A stretch of 64,000 bases of DNA from a bacterium (lineage in GTDB: Bacteria > Myxococcota_A > Bradymonadia > UBA7976 > UBA1532), in NCBI GenBank assembly GCA_030426085.1, contig JAUHYW010000009.1:124001-188000 (forward strand). Direction: 5' to 3'. The position numbers and the translations under genes were made by a program. A model generated the notes under the pieces. It saw only the letters and a program-made list of their open reading frames with translations, did not search any database and had not been told where the DNA came from. Of this stretch, positions 55,129 through 63,707 are shown one piece after another (the stretch's first letter is position 1; each line of letters opens with the position of its first letter).

Positions 55129-56105
55129 GCGGCTATGGCTTCACCCCCCTGCCCGACGCGCCCCGGCGGGTGGCTCGGCCCGAGGCCCGGTTCGATCGGC
55201 GGCAGCCGGGGCTGCTGTTCGGGCGGGCGACGCTGACCTATGTGTGTGAGCAGCCGGTGCACGTCGGCGCGGGGCACAAGGTCGTCGTCGACGGCAAGCC
55301 GGTGCGGGCTCAGGTCCGGCGGGGCGCGGACGCGATCGCGCCGGGGTCGAGTTGGAAGGGCGTGACCCGGAGCCGGTTCGAAGCCATGACCAAGGCCTGC
55401 GCCGGGCGGGCGCCCAAGGGCGAGCGGCGGGTCACGTCGCGGACCTTCGACGGCTTCTCGAGCGCGCTCGCGCCGGAGGTCGAGCGGCACCCGGTCTTCT
55501 CGAGTTGCCGGACGAAGGCGGGTGTGTCCGACCCCTCGGTCTGCCCCGCCTGCGCGCTCTTCGGGCTGATGAACCGCCGCTCGCGGGTGGCCTTCGGCGA
55601 CCTGCTCGCCGACCGACCGGTCGAGATCCGGGGCATCGCCGAGCAGTTCTCGCCCCGGCTGCATCACCTCGCCGAGCGAGAGGCCCTGCACGTCGATCAA
55701 CACAAGCGGCGGCTCACCGTGCGGCGGCTGAAGGGGCGCAAGTTCCACGGCGGCACGGGTGGCTCAGAGGGCGGCAGCGTGCGGATCGAGGCCATCCCCA
55801 GCGGCGCGACGCTGGTGGGCGAGCTGCGGTTCGTCAACCTGACGCCGGCCGAGATGGGCGGGCTGCTCACAGCGCTCGGCGGGCCCGGCGCGCCGCTCGT
55901 GAAGCTGGGCGCGGGCAAGAACCTGGGCTTCGGCCGGCTGCGGCTGACGGGCGCCGAGTTCGTGCTGCGGGACCACCTCAACCAGTCCGTGCCTTTCGAC
56001 CGGGCCATGCCAAAGGCGTGGCGGGCGGCGTTCACGGAGAGCGACGACCACTGGGAGCCGGGCGAGGCCGCGCTGGTGGCGCTGCATCGGCGGGGGGGCT
56101 GGTGA
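55125..56105 (+). CDS. Third stand-alone RAMP subunit (Csm5/Csm4-like position, role unclear)
   Basis: A 326-residue RAMP. After an N-terminal extension (1-30) it shows VCEQPVHVGAGHKV, AIAPGSSWKGVTRS, a CPACALFGL insert and the glycine-rich GAGKNLGFGRLRL. No Asp equivalent to the Csm3 catalytic residue is evident. It could cap the end of the complex (Csm5/Csx10-like) or be another backbone protein. Starts with an ATGA overlap. About 40 residues beyond the RAMP fold (residues 285-326) end in a His/Trp-containing tail. Confidence 0.8.
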   Translation: MSGYGFTPLPDAPRRVARPEARFDRRQPGLLFGRATLTYVCEQPVHVGAGHKVVVDGKPVRAQVRRGADAIAPGSSWKGVTRSRFEAMTKACAGRAPKGERRVTSRTFDGFSSALAPEVERHPVFSSCRTKAGVSDPSVCPACALFGLMNRRSRVAFGDLLADRPVEIRGIAEQFSPRLHHLAEREALHVDQHKRRLTVRRLKGRKFHGGTGGSEGGSVRIEAIPSGATLVGELRFVNLTPAEMGGLLTALGGPGAPLVKLGAGKNLGFGRLRLTGAEFVLRDHLNQSVPFDRAMPKAWRAAFTESDDHWEPGEAALVALHRRGGW

Positions 56106-56923
56106 TGCAGCGCGCCGATCCCATCCGCCTCGACCGCGAGTCCCACCGCGCGCTCGCCGAGCTGGCGGCGGGCTTCGCCACCCGCTCGCACATCGCCTTC
56201 ATCACCGAGGCGCTCGTCGCCGCCCGCAGCGCGCCGGACGACCCGCTGGCGGGCCTCGCCTTGCTGGTGTCGATGCAGGGCACGACCTACGCCCGCCGCA
56301 AGGATCAATCCGCGGCGCTGGCCGATGTCGGGCGGTGGCTCGAGCAACACCTGGCGGTGCACCTCGATCGAGCGGCCACCGGCGCCGGCTCCGATCGGCT
56401 CGGCGAGGTCGTGACCACCGAGCTGGGCTGGCTGCGGCGGCTGGCGATGGCGCGGGAGGCGGCCGAGCGAGGGGCCCGACGCGGGCGGCGCGTCGTGGGG
56501 AGCGCGCGGCCGTTCGGCCGTAGCCTGGGCGGGTTGCGGGCGCGCTGGGAGCGGATGGAAACCGAGCCGCCCGGCCCGGAGACCTCCAACGGGCCGAGCG
56601 GGCCCCCGCCGCCACCGCCCGAGGTCGAGGCCTGGGGGGCCGGCTTCCTCGACTTCCTCGCCGCGCGCAAGGTGTGGCAGGCGGCGCGCAAGCGGCTCGA
56701 CAAAGGCAAGCCGCTCAAGGACAAGCGCGTGCCCCTGGCCGTCCGGGCCCCCGAGCTGCCGCCGGGCGTGGCACTCGAAGCCTCGTTCACCCTCACCGCG
56801 GGGCTGGTCGACGTCTGGCGGGCCTCGGACGCCGCCGGGGGGCAGGCCCGGGACTTCTTCGTCGTCGAGTGGGACAACGATCGCACGCCGTGGCTGGCGA
56901 CCCGGGTGGCTTTCGAGCCATGA
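56105..56923 (+). CDS. Unrecognised operon protein with helical N-half, proline linker and beta-rich end
   Basis: A 272-residue protein, start ATG 56105 (GTG 56102 is one codon upstream) in a TGATG overlap with the RAMP gene. The N-terminal half (1-150) is helical with many Arg/Ala (LAELAAGFATRSHIAF, GLALLVSMQGTTYARRKDQS). A Pro stretch (PPPPPPE, about 165) then leads to a region rich in Lys/Arg and beta strands ending in FFVVEWDN and TPWLATRV. No family is recognised. By position it could be a type III-specific accessory subunit such as the Csx19-like or small-subunit proteins, but this is speculation. Confidence 0.75.
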   Translation: MQRADPIRLDRESHRALAELAAGFATRSHIAFITEALVAARSAPDDPLAGLALLVSMQGTTYARRKDQSAALADVGRWLEQHLAVHLDRAATGAGSDRLGEVVTTELGWLRRLAMAREAAERGARRGRRVVGSARPFGRSLGGLRARWERMETEPPGPETSNGPSGPPPPPPEVEAWGAGFLDFLAARKVWQAARKRLDKGKPLKDKRVPLAVRAPELPPGVALEASFTLTAGLVDVWRASDAAGGQARDFFVVEWDNDRTPWLATRVAFEP

Positions 56924-57768
56924 TCGCCCGCGCGATGCCCGTCGACGACCCCGCCACCGTCGCCGTCCCCCGGACCTGGCGCCTGAGCCTCGCGCTGACC
57001 CCGTCCGAGCCGACCCGGCTGCCCGCGCTGCCCGGCTCCGAGCTGCGGGGCCTGCTGCGCCAGGGCCTCGAGCGCCTCGGCCGGCTGCGCCGCGGCGCGC
57101 CCTCGCCGTTCACCCTGACCCCGCAGTGGCTCGAGCCCGACGCGGCGCCCGATCGCCTCGTCGACTGGCCCGCCGGGCGCCCCATGACGATCGACGGGCT
57201 GTGGTTCGGGACCGACCCCGACCCGGCGGCGCTGGTGGGGGCCGGGTTCAACGCGGTCGGCTGGCAGCCGCTGCTCGGGCGCGGGCGGCGGGCGCGGTTC
57301 ACATCTCGGGTCGAGCGCGCCCGGTGCGATACGGGGGCGACGATCGACCAGCGGGTGGCCGAGCTGATGCCGTCGCTGACGCTGCGCCTGCGGGCGGTCA
57401 CCCCCCTGGCGCTGCGCGAGCGGGGTGAGATGCGGACGACGCTGGGGGATGGCATGGCCCTGCTCGTCTCGGTGCGTCACCGGGCCCGGCGGCTCGCGGA
57501 TGGCTTCGGCGCCGCGCCGGACGAAGCCATCGCCGACCGGCTCGACCCATTGACCGTCCTGGCCGACGAGATGGTATCCGTCCGTTGGCGGCGGGTGGGT
57601 CGCCGGGGGCGCACCGTGCCGGCGCAGGGGTTGATGGGCGCCGCCCGAATCGCCCGACCGGCCCCCGAGACGCTGCGGGCGCTGGTGGTCGGCGAGCTGC
57701 TGCGCGTCGGCCGGTGGACGGCCTTCGGCGCGGGGCGCTATACGCTCGAGGCCGACCCGAGCGCCTGA
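56920..57768 (+). CDS. Cas6-like RAMP protein (possible crRNA-processing enzyme)
   Basis: A 282-residue protein, last of the operon (ATGA overlap). The N-terminal part has LPALPGSELRGLLRQGLERLG, the PGS-L-R-G of RAMP proteins. The C-terminal glycine-rich stretch GRWTAFGAGRYTLE is the hallmark of Cas6 and related RAMPs. A clear Cas6 catalytic histidine near residue 40 is not visible; the only obvious His is in VSVRHRARRL (about 190), so RNase activity is uncertain. It may process CRISPR RNAs made elsewhere or be structural. It is convergent with the GFA gene, with only four bases between stops. Confidence 0.75.
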   Translation: MIARAMPVDDPATVAVPRTWRLSLALTPSEPTRLPALPGSELRGLLRQGLERLGRLRRGAPSPFTLTPQWLEPDAAPDRLVDWPAGRPMTIDGLWFGTDPDPAALVGAGFNAVGWQPLLGRGRRARFTSRVERARCDTGATIDQRVAELMPSLTLRLRAVTPLALRERGEMRTTLGDGMALLVSVRHRARRLADGFGAAPDEAIADRLDPLTVLADEMVSVRWRRVGRRGRTVPAQGLMGAARIARPAPETLRALVVGELLRVGRWTAFGAGRYTLEADPSA

Positions 57769-57772
57769 GCCC

Positions 57773-58180
57773 TCACAGGTGGCGAGTCTCGGCGGGCGGG
57801 GTCCACCAGTCGTCGTGCAGCCCGTCCAGGTAGCGCACCGGCGCCGCGAGCAGGTCGTCGATCGGCAGGTCGTCGAGGCTGGCGATGTTGATCGCGACCC
57901 GGTCGCCGCCGAAGGCCGGGCCCCAGGCGCTGGTGTCGACGAAGGCGTAGGTGTTCACTCCGCAGTGGCGGCAGAAGCCGCCCCGCTCGCCGCCGACGAG
58001 GTGCTCGGCGCCGGCGAGGGCCTCGAACCCCGCCGGCTCGATCATCACCCCCCACCGGCGCTGCTTCCAGCACCAGGTGCAGTTGCACTTCGTCGTGCCC
58101 GCCGACAGGTCGATGTCGGCGGTGAAGCGCACCTTCTTGCAGTGGCAGCTCCCGTGATAGCGCGTGGTCTGACCGGCCAT
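57773..58180 (-). CDS. GFA/CENP-V-family zinc protein
   Basis: A 135-residue protein with AGGAGG before ATG 58180. The cysteine pattern of the glutathione-dependent formaldehyde-activating (GFA) family is complete: GSCHCKKVRF, CNCTWCWKQ and CRHCGVNTY, coordinating structural and catalytic zinc. Other members act in formaldehyde or thiol metabolism; the specific role is unknown. Single gene convergent with the RAMP operon. Confidence 0.88.
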   Translation of the reverse strand: MAGQTTRYHGSCHCKKVRFTADIDLSAGTTKCNCTWCWKQRRWGVMIEPAGFEALAGAEHLVGGERGGFCRHCGVNTYAFVDTSAWGPAFGGDRVAINIASLDDLPIDDLLAAPVRYLDGLHDDWWTPPAETRHL

Positions 58181-58278
58181 GTGGGCCTCCTGTGTGCCTG
58201 CGCCCGCCACCGCGGCGGGTCACGGGCGCAGCATGGCCGGAGGTCGCGGACAGGCACGGTCCGCGATGTCGGCGGGGC

Positions 58279-61200
58279 TCACTCGACCTGCACGGCGAGC
58301 GGCGGGGCCCAGGCGGCGTCGGGGGTGTAGTACGGGTAGGCGCTCGACGCCGGGCCCACCGAGCGGCCCGGGCGGCGGGCGGTGACCGTCAGCGGCAGCG
58401 TCATCGCGGCGCCGGGGGCCATGTCCTCCAGGTACAGCACGACCTCGCCGGGGCGCACCTCGGCCAGCGCCACCCGGCCCCGCTCGGTCCACGCCCGGAG
58501 CTGCTCCCGATCGGGCTCCAGCCCCGCCGGCAGGCCGACCCGCACCAGCGGATCGGGGGCCTCGCGCCGAGCCTCGACCGTCACGGTCAGCGTCGCCGCC
58601 TCGCCCGGCTTCAGCGTCGGGCGATCGAGCGCGGTCGTGAGCGCGAGCGCCGGGTCTTCGGCCGGGGGCACCGTCTCGGCCCGCCAGCGGCCGGTCACGC
58701 TCCACTGCGCGCCCGCGCCGGCGGTCTGGGTCAGGGTCAGCGTCTCGCCTGCCCCGAGCCATGGGCCGAGGTCGAGCGTGCGCACGCCGGCCTCCAGCTC
58801 GGCCACCGCCAGCCGCTCGACGCGCTCATCGCCCAGGCGCACCTCGATGTGACCCGCGTCGGGATCGCCCGCCCGCAGCGGCCGGGTCAGGATGGCGGCC
58901 AGGGCCTGGGCGGTGGCCTGGGTGCTGATCCACGCCCCGCCCCGCCGATGGGCGAAGAGCCAGCCGATGCCCCGATCGCGGGCCTCGGGATCCCGATCGA
59001 GGGCGGCCAGCGCCCGGATGGCCAGCCCGGTCGCCTCGATGGTGAGCCCCAGGCCGCGGCTGTAGGTGATGCTGCTCCGGGCCCCGACCCACGCGCCGCT
59101 GGGGGCCTGCCGCCGGGCGAGGGCGTCGGCCAGCGCGCCGGCCCGCGCGACCTCGCCGGCCGCCTTCAACGCCAGGATCCGCACCGCGAGCACGTAGGGG
59201 TCGTCATCGGCCGGGGCCGCGACCCGCTCCGGATCGAGCGGGCGCCCGCCGAGCGCCAGGGCCCAGTCGATCCACGCCGCCGCCGCCTCCCCCCGGGCGC
59301 CGTCGCGCCGGGCCTTCCGATGGCCGTCGAGCCAGTGGACCGCCGCCCGGATCACGCCCGGGTCGACCCCGCTGTCGATGAGCTGCGCCACGCCGAGCGC
59401 CGTGATGGCCGGGCGCGCCGGGGGGCGGCCGTACTTCGAGAAGCCGCCGGCGGCCGTCGCGAAGCCGACCAGCCGGGCGGCCCCCGCCTCGACGTAGGCC
59501 CGGGTCTGCTCGATCACCTCCGGCGGCACCGGCTGCCCGGACGCCTCGAAGAGCCGCAGCGCCATCACGTTGGGCCAGTGGATCGCGGTGGTCTGTTCGA
59601 AGCAGCCGGTCGGGTGACGCACCATCGCCTGCACCGCGCCCAGCAGCGTGGCGACGCCGCTGCGGGTCAGGATCAGGGCCGCTTCGGCGCCCTCGGCCGC
59701 GGCCGGGATGGGGAGCCGGACCGCGGTCGGCGCGCCCGGGTCGAGGATGCCGGCCCGATCGAGCCGGTGGGGGAAGCCCCGGGGCAGCACCCGCACCTGC
59801 CGCTGCACGGCGTCCCGCCACGGCCCGGCGGTCAGGCTCAGCTCGAGCAGGTGGGGCGCCGCCTTCTGCGCCTCCAGCGGGATGCGGATCGTGCGCCGCT
59901 CGCCGGGCGCCAGCGGGTCGAGCGTGCGATCTCCTTCAGCCAGCCCGGCCGGCACCGTGCGCCACGCCAGCCGGGGGCGCACCGGCTTCGCGGTGTGGTT
60001 GCTCACCGTCAACGGCGCCATCAACCGATCGCCGCGCAGCAGGCTCGGGGGCGCGTCGGCCTCGACCGCCACCGGGCGCCGGGCGACCGCCACCGCCTCA
60101 CCCCGCCCGATCGCGCCGCCGCCGACGCCCTGGACCGTCGCCCGGAAGCCGGTCAGCGCGTCCGACAAGCGCACCTCGACCGCGCCCTGTCCGTCCTTCA
60201 GCGTCAGCCGGGGCACCCAGGCGATCGTCTCACGGAAGTCGTCCCGGGCCGCCGTCGGCGGCGGGGGCGGGGGGAACCGCCGATACACCGCTTCTGGCCC
60301 CCGGTGGGCCCGATCGAGGATCTGGAACTCGACCCGCCGGTTGCGGGACCGAGCCGCGTCGGAGTGCTCGGGGCTGATGGGGCGGTCCTCGCCATAGCCC
60401 CGGGCGACCAGCCGCGCGGGCTCGACCCCCCGCTCGATGAGCAGCCGCCGCACCGCCTCGGCCCGCCGCTGGGACAGCCGCTGGTTGTGGTGGCGGGTGC
60501 CGACGCTGTCGGTGTGGCCCGCCACCTCGACCCGCCGGATGTAGGGGTGCGCCCGCATGACCCGGGCGATCTCGTCGAGGATCACGAGGCTTCGGGGCAG
60601 CACCTCGTCCCGCTCAGCGCGAAAGTAGATGCGCTCGACGACCTGCATCCGCTGATGGGTGACGATCACCCGGCCGTCACCCGGCGTCGAGCCCGGGCCC
60701 GGGTCCGTCCGAAGGGGACGGCGCCGTACCGGGCGGGCCCCGGGGCGCAGCGGCCCGTCGATCTCGACCTCACCGCGGGGCTCGGGGACCTCGCCCGGCG
60801 GCGGCGCGGGGGCGGCCTCCGACGCGGTCTCTCGCTCGGCCTCGGGCGATCGGCCGTCGGGGCAGCCGTCGTCGTCGGCGACCCCATCGTACACCTCCGG
60901 CTCGCCGGGGCAGGTGTCATAGAGGGATGGGATGCCATCCCGATCGGGGTCAGGCATGCTGAGCCACAGCCATTCGAATCGGCGGTAGCCGGCGGTGCCC
61001 ATCAACAGATCCATCGCCCGCCCGGCCGCCTCGCCCGGGGCGAGGTAGCGCCCGGCCTCTTCGAGATACCCCCGCACGACGGGCATCAGCAGCATCTGCG
61101 CCGCCAGATCGGGGCTGCGGTCGTCGGCGAAGGCCAGGACCCCGTCATCGACCACCGCCAGCGCCAGATCGGCGTCCACCGGCCGCCCGTCGGGGTCCGC

Positions 61201-62526
61201 CGCGCGCACCGTGAGCCGCACCGCCTCGCCCGGCGCCGCCTTCGCCCGGTCGGGGGTGACCGTCACTTGCAGCGTCCGATCGCGGTTGCGGAAGACCACC
61301 CGCTCCGCCAACGGCGTCCCACCGGCGTCGACGAGGGTGACCCGGACCGCCCCCCGGCGGCGATCGGCCTTCAGCTCGACCCGGGTCTCGCCGCCGGCGC
61401 GCACGTAGACCTCGCGGGCGTCGAGCACCGCGTCGTCCCGGGATGCGATGACCATCAGCGCCGCGTCCCGGGTGCAGCCGAGGTCGAGCCCGATGGTCGG
61501 CCGGGCCCCGGCGAAGTCGTCCACCGCCCGCATGCGACAGCCGCCGCGCCGGGGCGCGGGCAGCGCGTAGCGGCCGCCGTCCAGCTCGAGCGCGTAGCCC
61601 TGGTCGGCGGTCGGCGTCAGTTCGAAGCGGGCCCGGCCGTCGATCCGGGAGCGCACCCGGGCCACCTCGACCCCGGCGTCGTCCACCACCCGCCCGGCGA
61701 AGCTCACCGGGCGCCCGGCGGCGTCCGTGGCGGCGACGTAGACCCGGCCGGGCAGCCCCGCGACGAGATCGCCGCCCTCGGGGAAGAACGCCACCGCGGG
61801 CTGCGCCGGCGCCAGCGGGATGGGGCGGGTCAGGGCCGACGTGGCGCCGCCGTCTTCGAATCGCAGGTTGAGCCGGGCGTCGTCCATCGCCCGCTGCGGC
61901 AGGTCGAAGCGCAGCGTCACCCGACCGCGATCGTCGCTGCGCCCGCTCAGCTCGATCGGCGGCCCGTCGCCGGCCCGCACCGTGGCCTGCACCGGGCGCC
62001 CGGCCAGCGGCGTATCGTCCGCCCGGCGGACGGCGACCGCGGCCACCACCCGATCCCCGGGCCGGTGGGTCGCCCGGGCATAGCGCAGCACCATCCGCAG
62101 CGCGGGGGGCGTGGTCCGCTCGACGACGATCGGGCGCTCGGTCTCGAGGCCCGGGGCCGACGCCCGCAGGGTGTAGCGCCCGGCGGCCAGCTCGAGAGGC
62201 AGGTCGAGCACGCCCGCGCCAGTCGCCGTCGGCACGGCGGCGTCGGCCACCTCGCGGCCCCGGGCGTCGAAGAGCCGCACCGCCGCGTGGGAGAGCCCGG
62301 CCGGGGCGCCCCAGATCCGCATCCACACCGCGTCGCCGGGTCGATACAGCGGGCGGTCGGTCATGATACCCAGGCGGCGGGCGGGCCCGGTGTTCTCCCG
62401 GATGCGTTCCAGCAGCGCCGCGGCGGTGTCTTCGATCGGCGCGGCGCGCGCGCCCGGCGGCGCCGGCAGCAGGCCCCCGAGCAGGGCGGACACGAGCAGC
62501 AGGGGCGCGGGGGTCGGGGTGCGCAT
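58279..62526 (-). CDS. Bacterial alpha-2-macroglobulin-like protein with inserted OmpA domain
   Basis: A 1415-residue protein. Signal peptide at 1-28, then MG-type beta domains (about 30-520). An internal calcium-binding TSP3-like segment follows (about 520-560; DRDGIPSLYDTCPG, DDDGCPDG), then a full OmpA/MotB peptidoglycan-binding domain (about 620-740; VERIYFRAERDE, VAGHTDSVG, QRLSQRRAEAV, ARSRNRRVEF). The chain continues with a second MG/bait-like part and the thioester motif PTGCFEQ (C975) followed by the alpha-helical TED (about 975-1230), then a last beta domain. A2M proteins trap proteases or monitor the periplasm by covalent thioester chemistry. The thioester is intact. The OmpA insertion would tie it to peptidoglycan and is not a normal A2M layout. 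Start has GGGAG. Confidence 0.9.
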   Translation of the reverse strand: MRTPTPAPLLLVSALLGGLLPAPPGARAAPIEDTAAALLERIRENTGPARRLGIMTDRPLYRPGDAVWMRIWGAPAGLSHAAVRLFDARGREVADAAVPTATGAGVLDLPLELAAGRYTLRASAPGLETERPIVVERTTPPALRMVLRYARATHRPGDRVVAAVAVRRADDTPLAGRPVQATVRAGDGPPIELSGRSDDRGRVTLRFDLPQRAMDDARLNLRFEDGGATSALTRPIPLAPAQPAVAFFPEGGDLVAGLPGRVYVAATDAAGRPVSFAGRVVDDAGVEVARVRSRIDGRARFELTPTADQGYALELDGGRYALPAPRRGGCRMRAVDDFAGARPTIGLDLGCTRDAALMVIASRDDAVLDAREVYVRAGGETRVELKADRRRGAVRVTLVDAGGTPLAERVVFRNRDRTLQVTVTPDRAKAAPGEAVRLTVRAADPDGRPVDADLALAVVDDGVLAFADDRSPDLAAQMLLMPVVRGYLEEAGRYLAPGEAAGRAMDLLMGTAGYRRFEWLWLSMPDPDRDGIPSLYDTCPGEPEVYDGVADDDGCPDGRSPEAERETASEAAPAPPPGEVPEPRGEVEIDGPLRPGARPVRRRPLRTDPGPGSTPGDGRVIVTHQRMQVVERIYFRAERDEVLPRSLVILDEIARVMRAHPYIRRVEVAGHTDSVGTRHHNQRLSQRRAEAVRRLLIERGVEPARLVARGYGEDRPISPEHSDAARSRNRRVEFQILDRAHRGPEAVYRRFPPPPPPTAARDDFRETIAWVPRLTLKDGQGAVEVRLSDALTGFRATVQGVGGGAIGRGEAVAVARRPVAVEADAPPSLLRGDRLMAPLTVSNHTAKPVRPRLAWRTVPAGLAEGDRTLDPLAPGERRTIRIPLEAQKAAPHLLELSLTAGPWRDAVQRQVRVLPRGFPHRLDRAGILDPGAPTAVRLPIPAAAEGAEAALILTRSGVATLLGAVQAMVRHPTGCFEQTTAIHWPNVMALRLFEASGQPVPPEVIEQTRAYVEAGAARLVGFATAAGGFSKYGRPPARPAITALGVAQLIDSGVDPGVIRAAVHWLDGHRKARRDGARGEAAAAWIDWALALGGRPLDPERVAAPADDDPYVLAVRILALKAAGEVARAGALADALARRQAPSGAWVGARSSITYSRGLGLTIEATGLAIRALAALDRDPEARDRGIGWLFAHRRGGAWISTQATAQALAAILTRPLRAGDPDAGHIEVRLGDERVERLAVAELEAGVRTLDLGPWLGAGETLTLTQTAGAGAQWSVTGRWRAETVPPAEDPALALTTALDRPTLKPGEAATLTVTVEARREAPDPLVRVGLPAGLEPDREQLRAWTERGRVALAEVRPGEVVLYLEDMAPGAAMTLPLTVTARRPGRSVGPASSAYPYYTPDAAWAPPLAVQVE

Positions 62527-62591
62527 GGGATCTCCCACCGATGACTCGGGCGAGCATACACCGATGACTGCCCGACCACCGCCGCCGGCCC

Positions 62592-63011
62592 TCAGCCCTC
62601 CGGCTTCTCCGGAGCGGGGGTGACCTCGGCCGGCACCCGGGCGCCGGTGCCGAAGGCCGCTGCGGCCTCCTCGGCCTCGTCGGGGCGGCCGGGCAGCTCG
62701 TCGACCTTCCACCGCCCTTCGAGCCCGCCGCCGCTGATGGTGCCGGCGTAGCTGCGGCCGTCGTTGCTGACCGGGCCGCCGACGATCGTCTGCTCGAACT
62801 TCTGCACCGCGCCCGACTCGTAGTCGAACGCGAAGGTGTGGGCTTCGAGCAGCCGCTTGCCGTCGTCGAGCCGCACGACCACCCGCCGCAGGCCGAAGGG
62901 CGTCGCCACCGCCACCTCCACCTCGCCGGCGGTGTCCCGGACCCCGGCGATGGGGCACCGGTATTGCTGGCCCTGGAACGACAGCGCCAGGTGACCTTCG
63001 AGAATGCGCAT
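62592..63011 (-). CDS. Small conserved-looking protein of unknown function
   Basis: A 139-residue protein with GGAGG near ATG 63011. No signal peptide, a beta-rich core (ILEGHLALSFQGQQYRC, EVEVAVATPFGLRRVVVRL, EGRWKVDELPGR) and an acidic Ala/Pro/Glu tail. It may be cytoplasmic. It lies 65 bases upstream of the A2M gene on the same strand and could share its transcript. No family recognised. Confidence 0.65.
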   Translation of the reverse strand: MRILEGHLALSFQGQQYRCPIAGVRDTAGEVEVAVATPFGLRRVVVRLDDGKRLLEAHTFAFDYESGAVQKFEQTIVGGPVSNDGRSYAGTISGGGLEGRWKVDELPGRPDEAEEAAAAFGTGARVPAEVTPAPEKPEG

Positions 63012-63123
63012 ATCGCCTCCTGTGTTCGCGCGCGCCGTCGGCATGGTAGCGCCATCGCCCGCCGAGTGCACCGCTGACACGCGCGCCTTGACTCCGGCCG
63101 CGGCCTCGCGCTAACCGGCGCGG

Positions 63124-63651
63124 GTGGACGCCGTCGACCGCTGCCAACTGCGCCTGGCCACCCCCGCCGATCGGGGCTTCGTGCTCGATCTGTCGGCCCG
63201 CTGCTTCGAACACCTCGGTGACTACCGGGCCATCCTCGGCGGCTGGCTGGCGCACCCCGGGGTGCGCACCACGCTGGCGGTCGATCCCACCCGGGGGCCG
63301 GTGGGCCATGCCATGCAGGCCTTCACCCGGGGCCCGCTCGATCTGCGGCCGACCGCGACCCTGATCGCCATCGCGGTGCACCCCGTCGCCCGTCGGCGGG
63401 GCATCGCCCGGCTGCTGCTCGACGCGGCGCTCGATCTGGCCGGCGCCGAGGCCCCGCTCATCGACGCCGCCGACCGCATGCGGCTCGAGGTCGCCGCCGA
63501 CAACCCCGCCGCCCGGGCCCTCTTCACCGGCGTCGGCTTCGTGCATCGGCCGCGGGGCGACGGGCGCTACCCCAACGGACAACGCTACCTGTGCCTCGAG
63601 CGCCGCCTCACGCCCGCCCACCACACCGCCCCCTGCGCGCCCCGGGCTTGA
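63124..63651 (+). CDS. GNAT-family N-acetyltransferase (RimI-like)
   Basis: A 175-residue protein from GTG 63124. The GNAT fold is complete: LATPADRGFVLDLSARCF start, ATLIAIAVHPVARRRGIARLLLDAAL with the R-x-x-G-I/A acetyl-CoA loop, and the MRLEVAADNPAARALFTGVGF block typical of RimI and relatives. The substrate is unknown. The 56 bases before the dehydrogenase contain its GGAGG site. Confidence 0.85.
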   Translation: MDAVDRCQLRLATPADRGFVLDLSARCFEHLGDYRAILGGWLAHPGVRTTLAVDPTRGPVGHAMQAFTRGPLDLRPTATLIAIAVHPVARRRGIARLLLDAALDLAGAEAPLIDAADRMRLEVAADNPAARALFTGVGFVHRPRGDGRYPNGQRYLCLERRLTPAHHTAPCAPRA

Positions 63652-63707
63652 TCCGGGCCCGGTTTCGCCGTATCACCGGGCGGATCGTCGACGGAGGACA
63701 TCCCCCA

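Noticed and set aside
49616-57768. Standard type III-A or III-B CRISPR-Cas locus
   Set aside because: There is no csm4/cmr3-like stand-alone protein clearly recognised, no HD domain in the Cas10-like protein, no csm6/csx1 ancillary RNase and no array, and the RAMP fusion does not fit III-A or III-B.
58192-62544. 1450-codon plus-strand frame antisense to the A2M-OmpA gene
   Set aside because: The minus strand has the signal peptide, thioester motif and OmpA signature; the plus frame has none.
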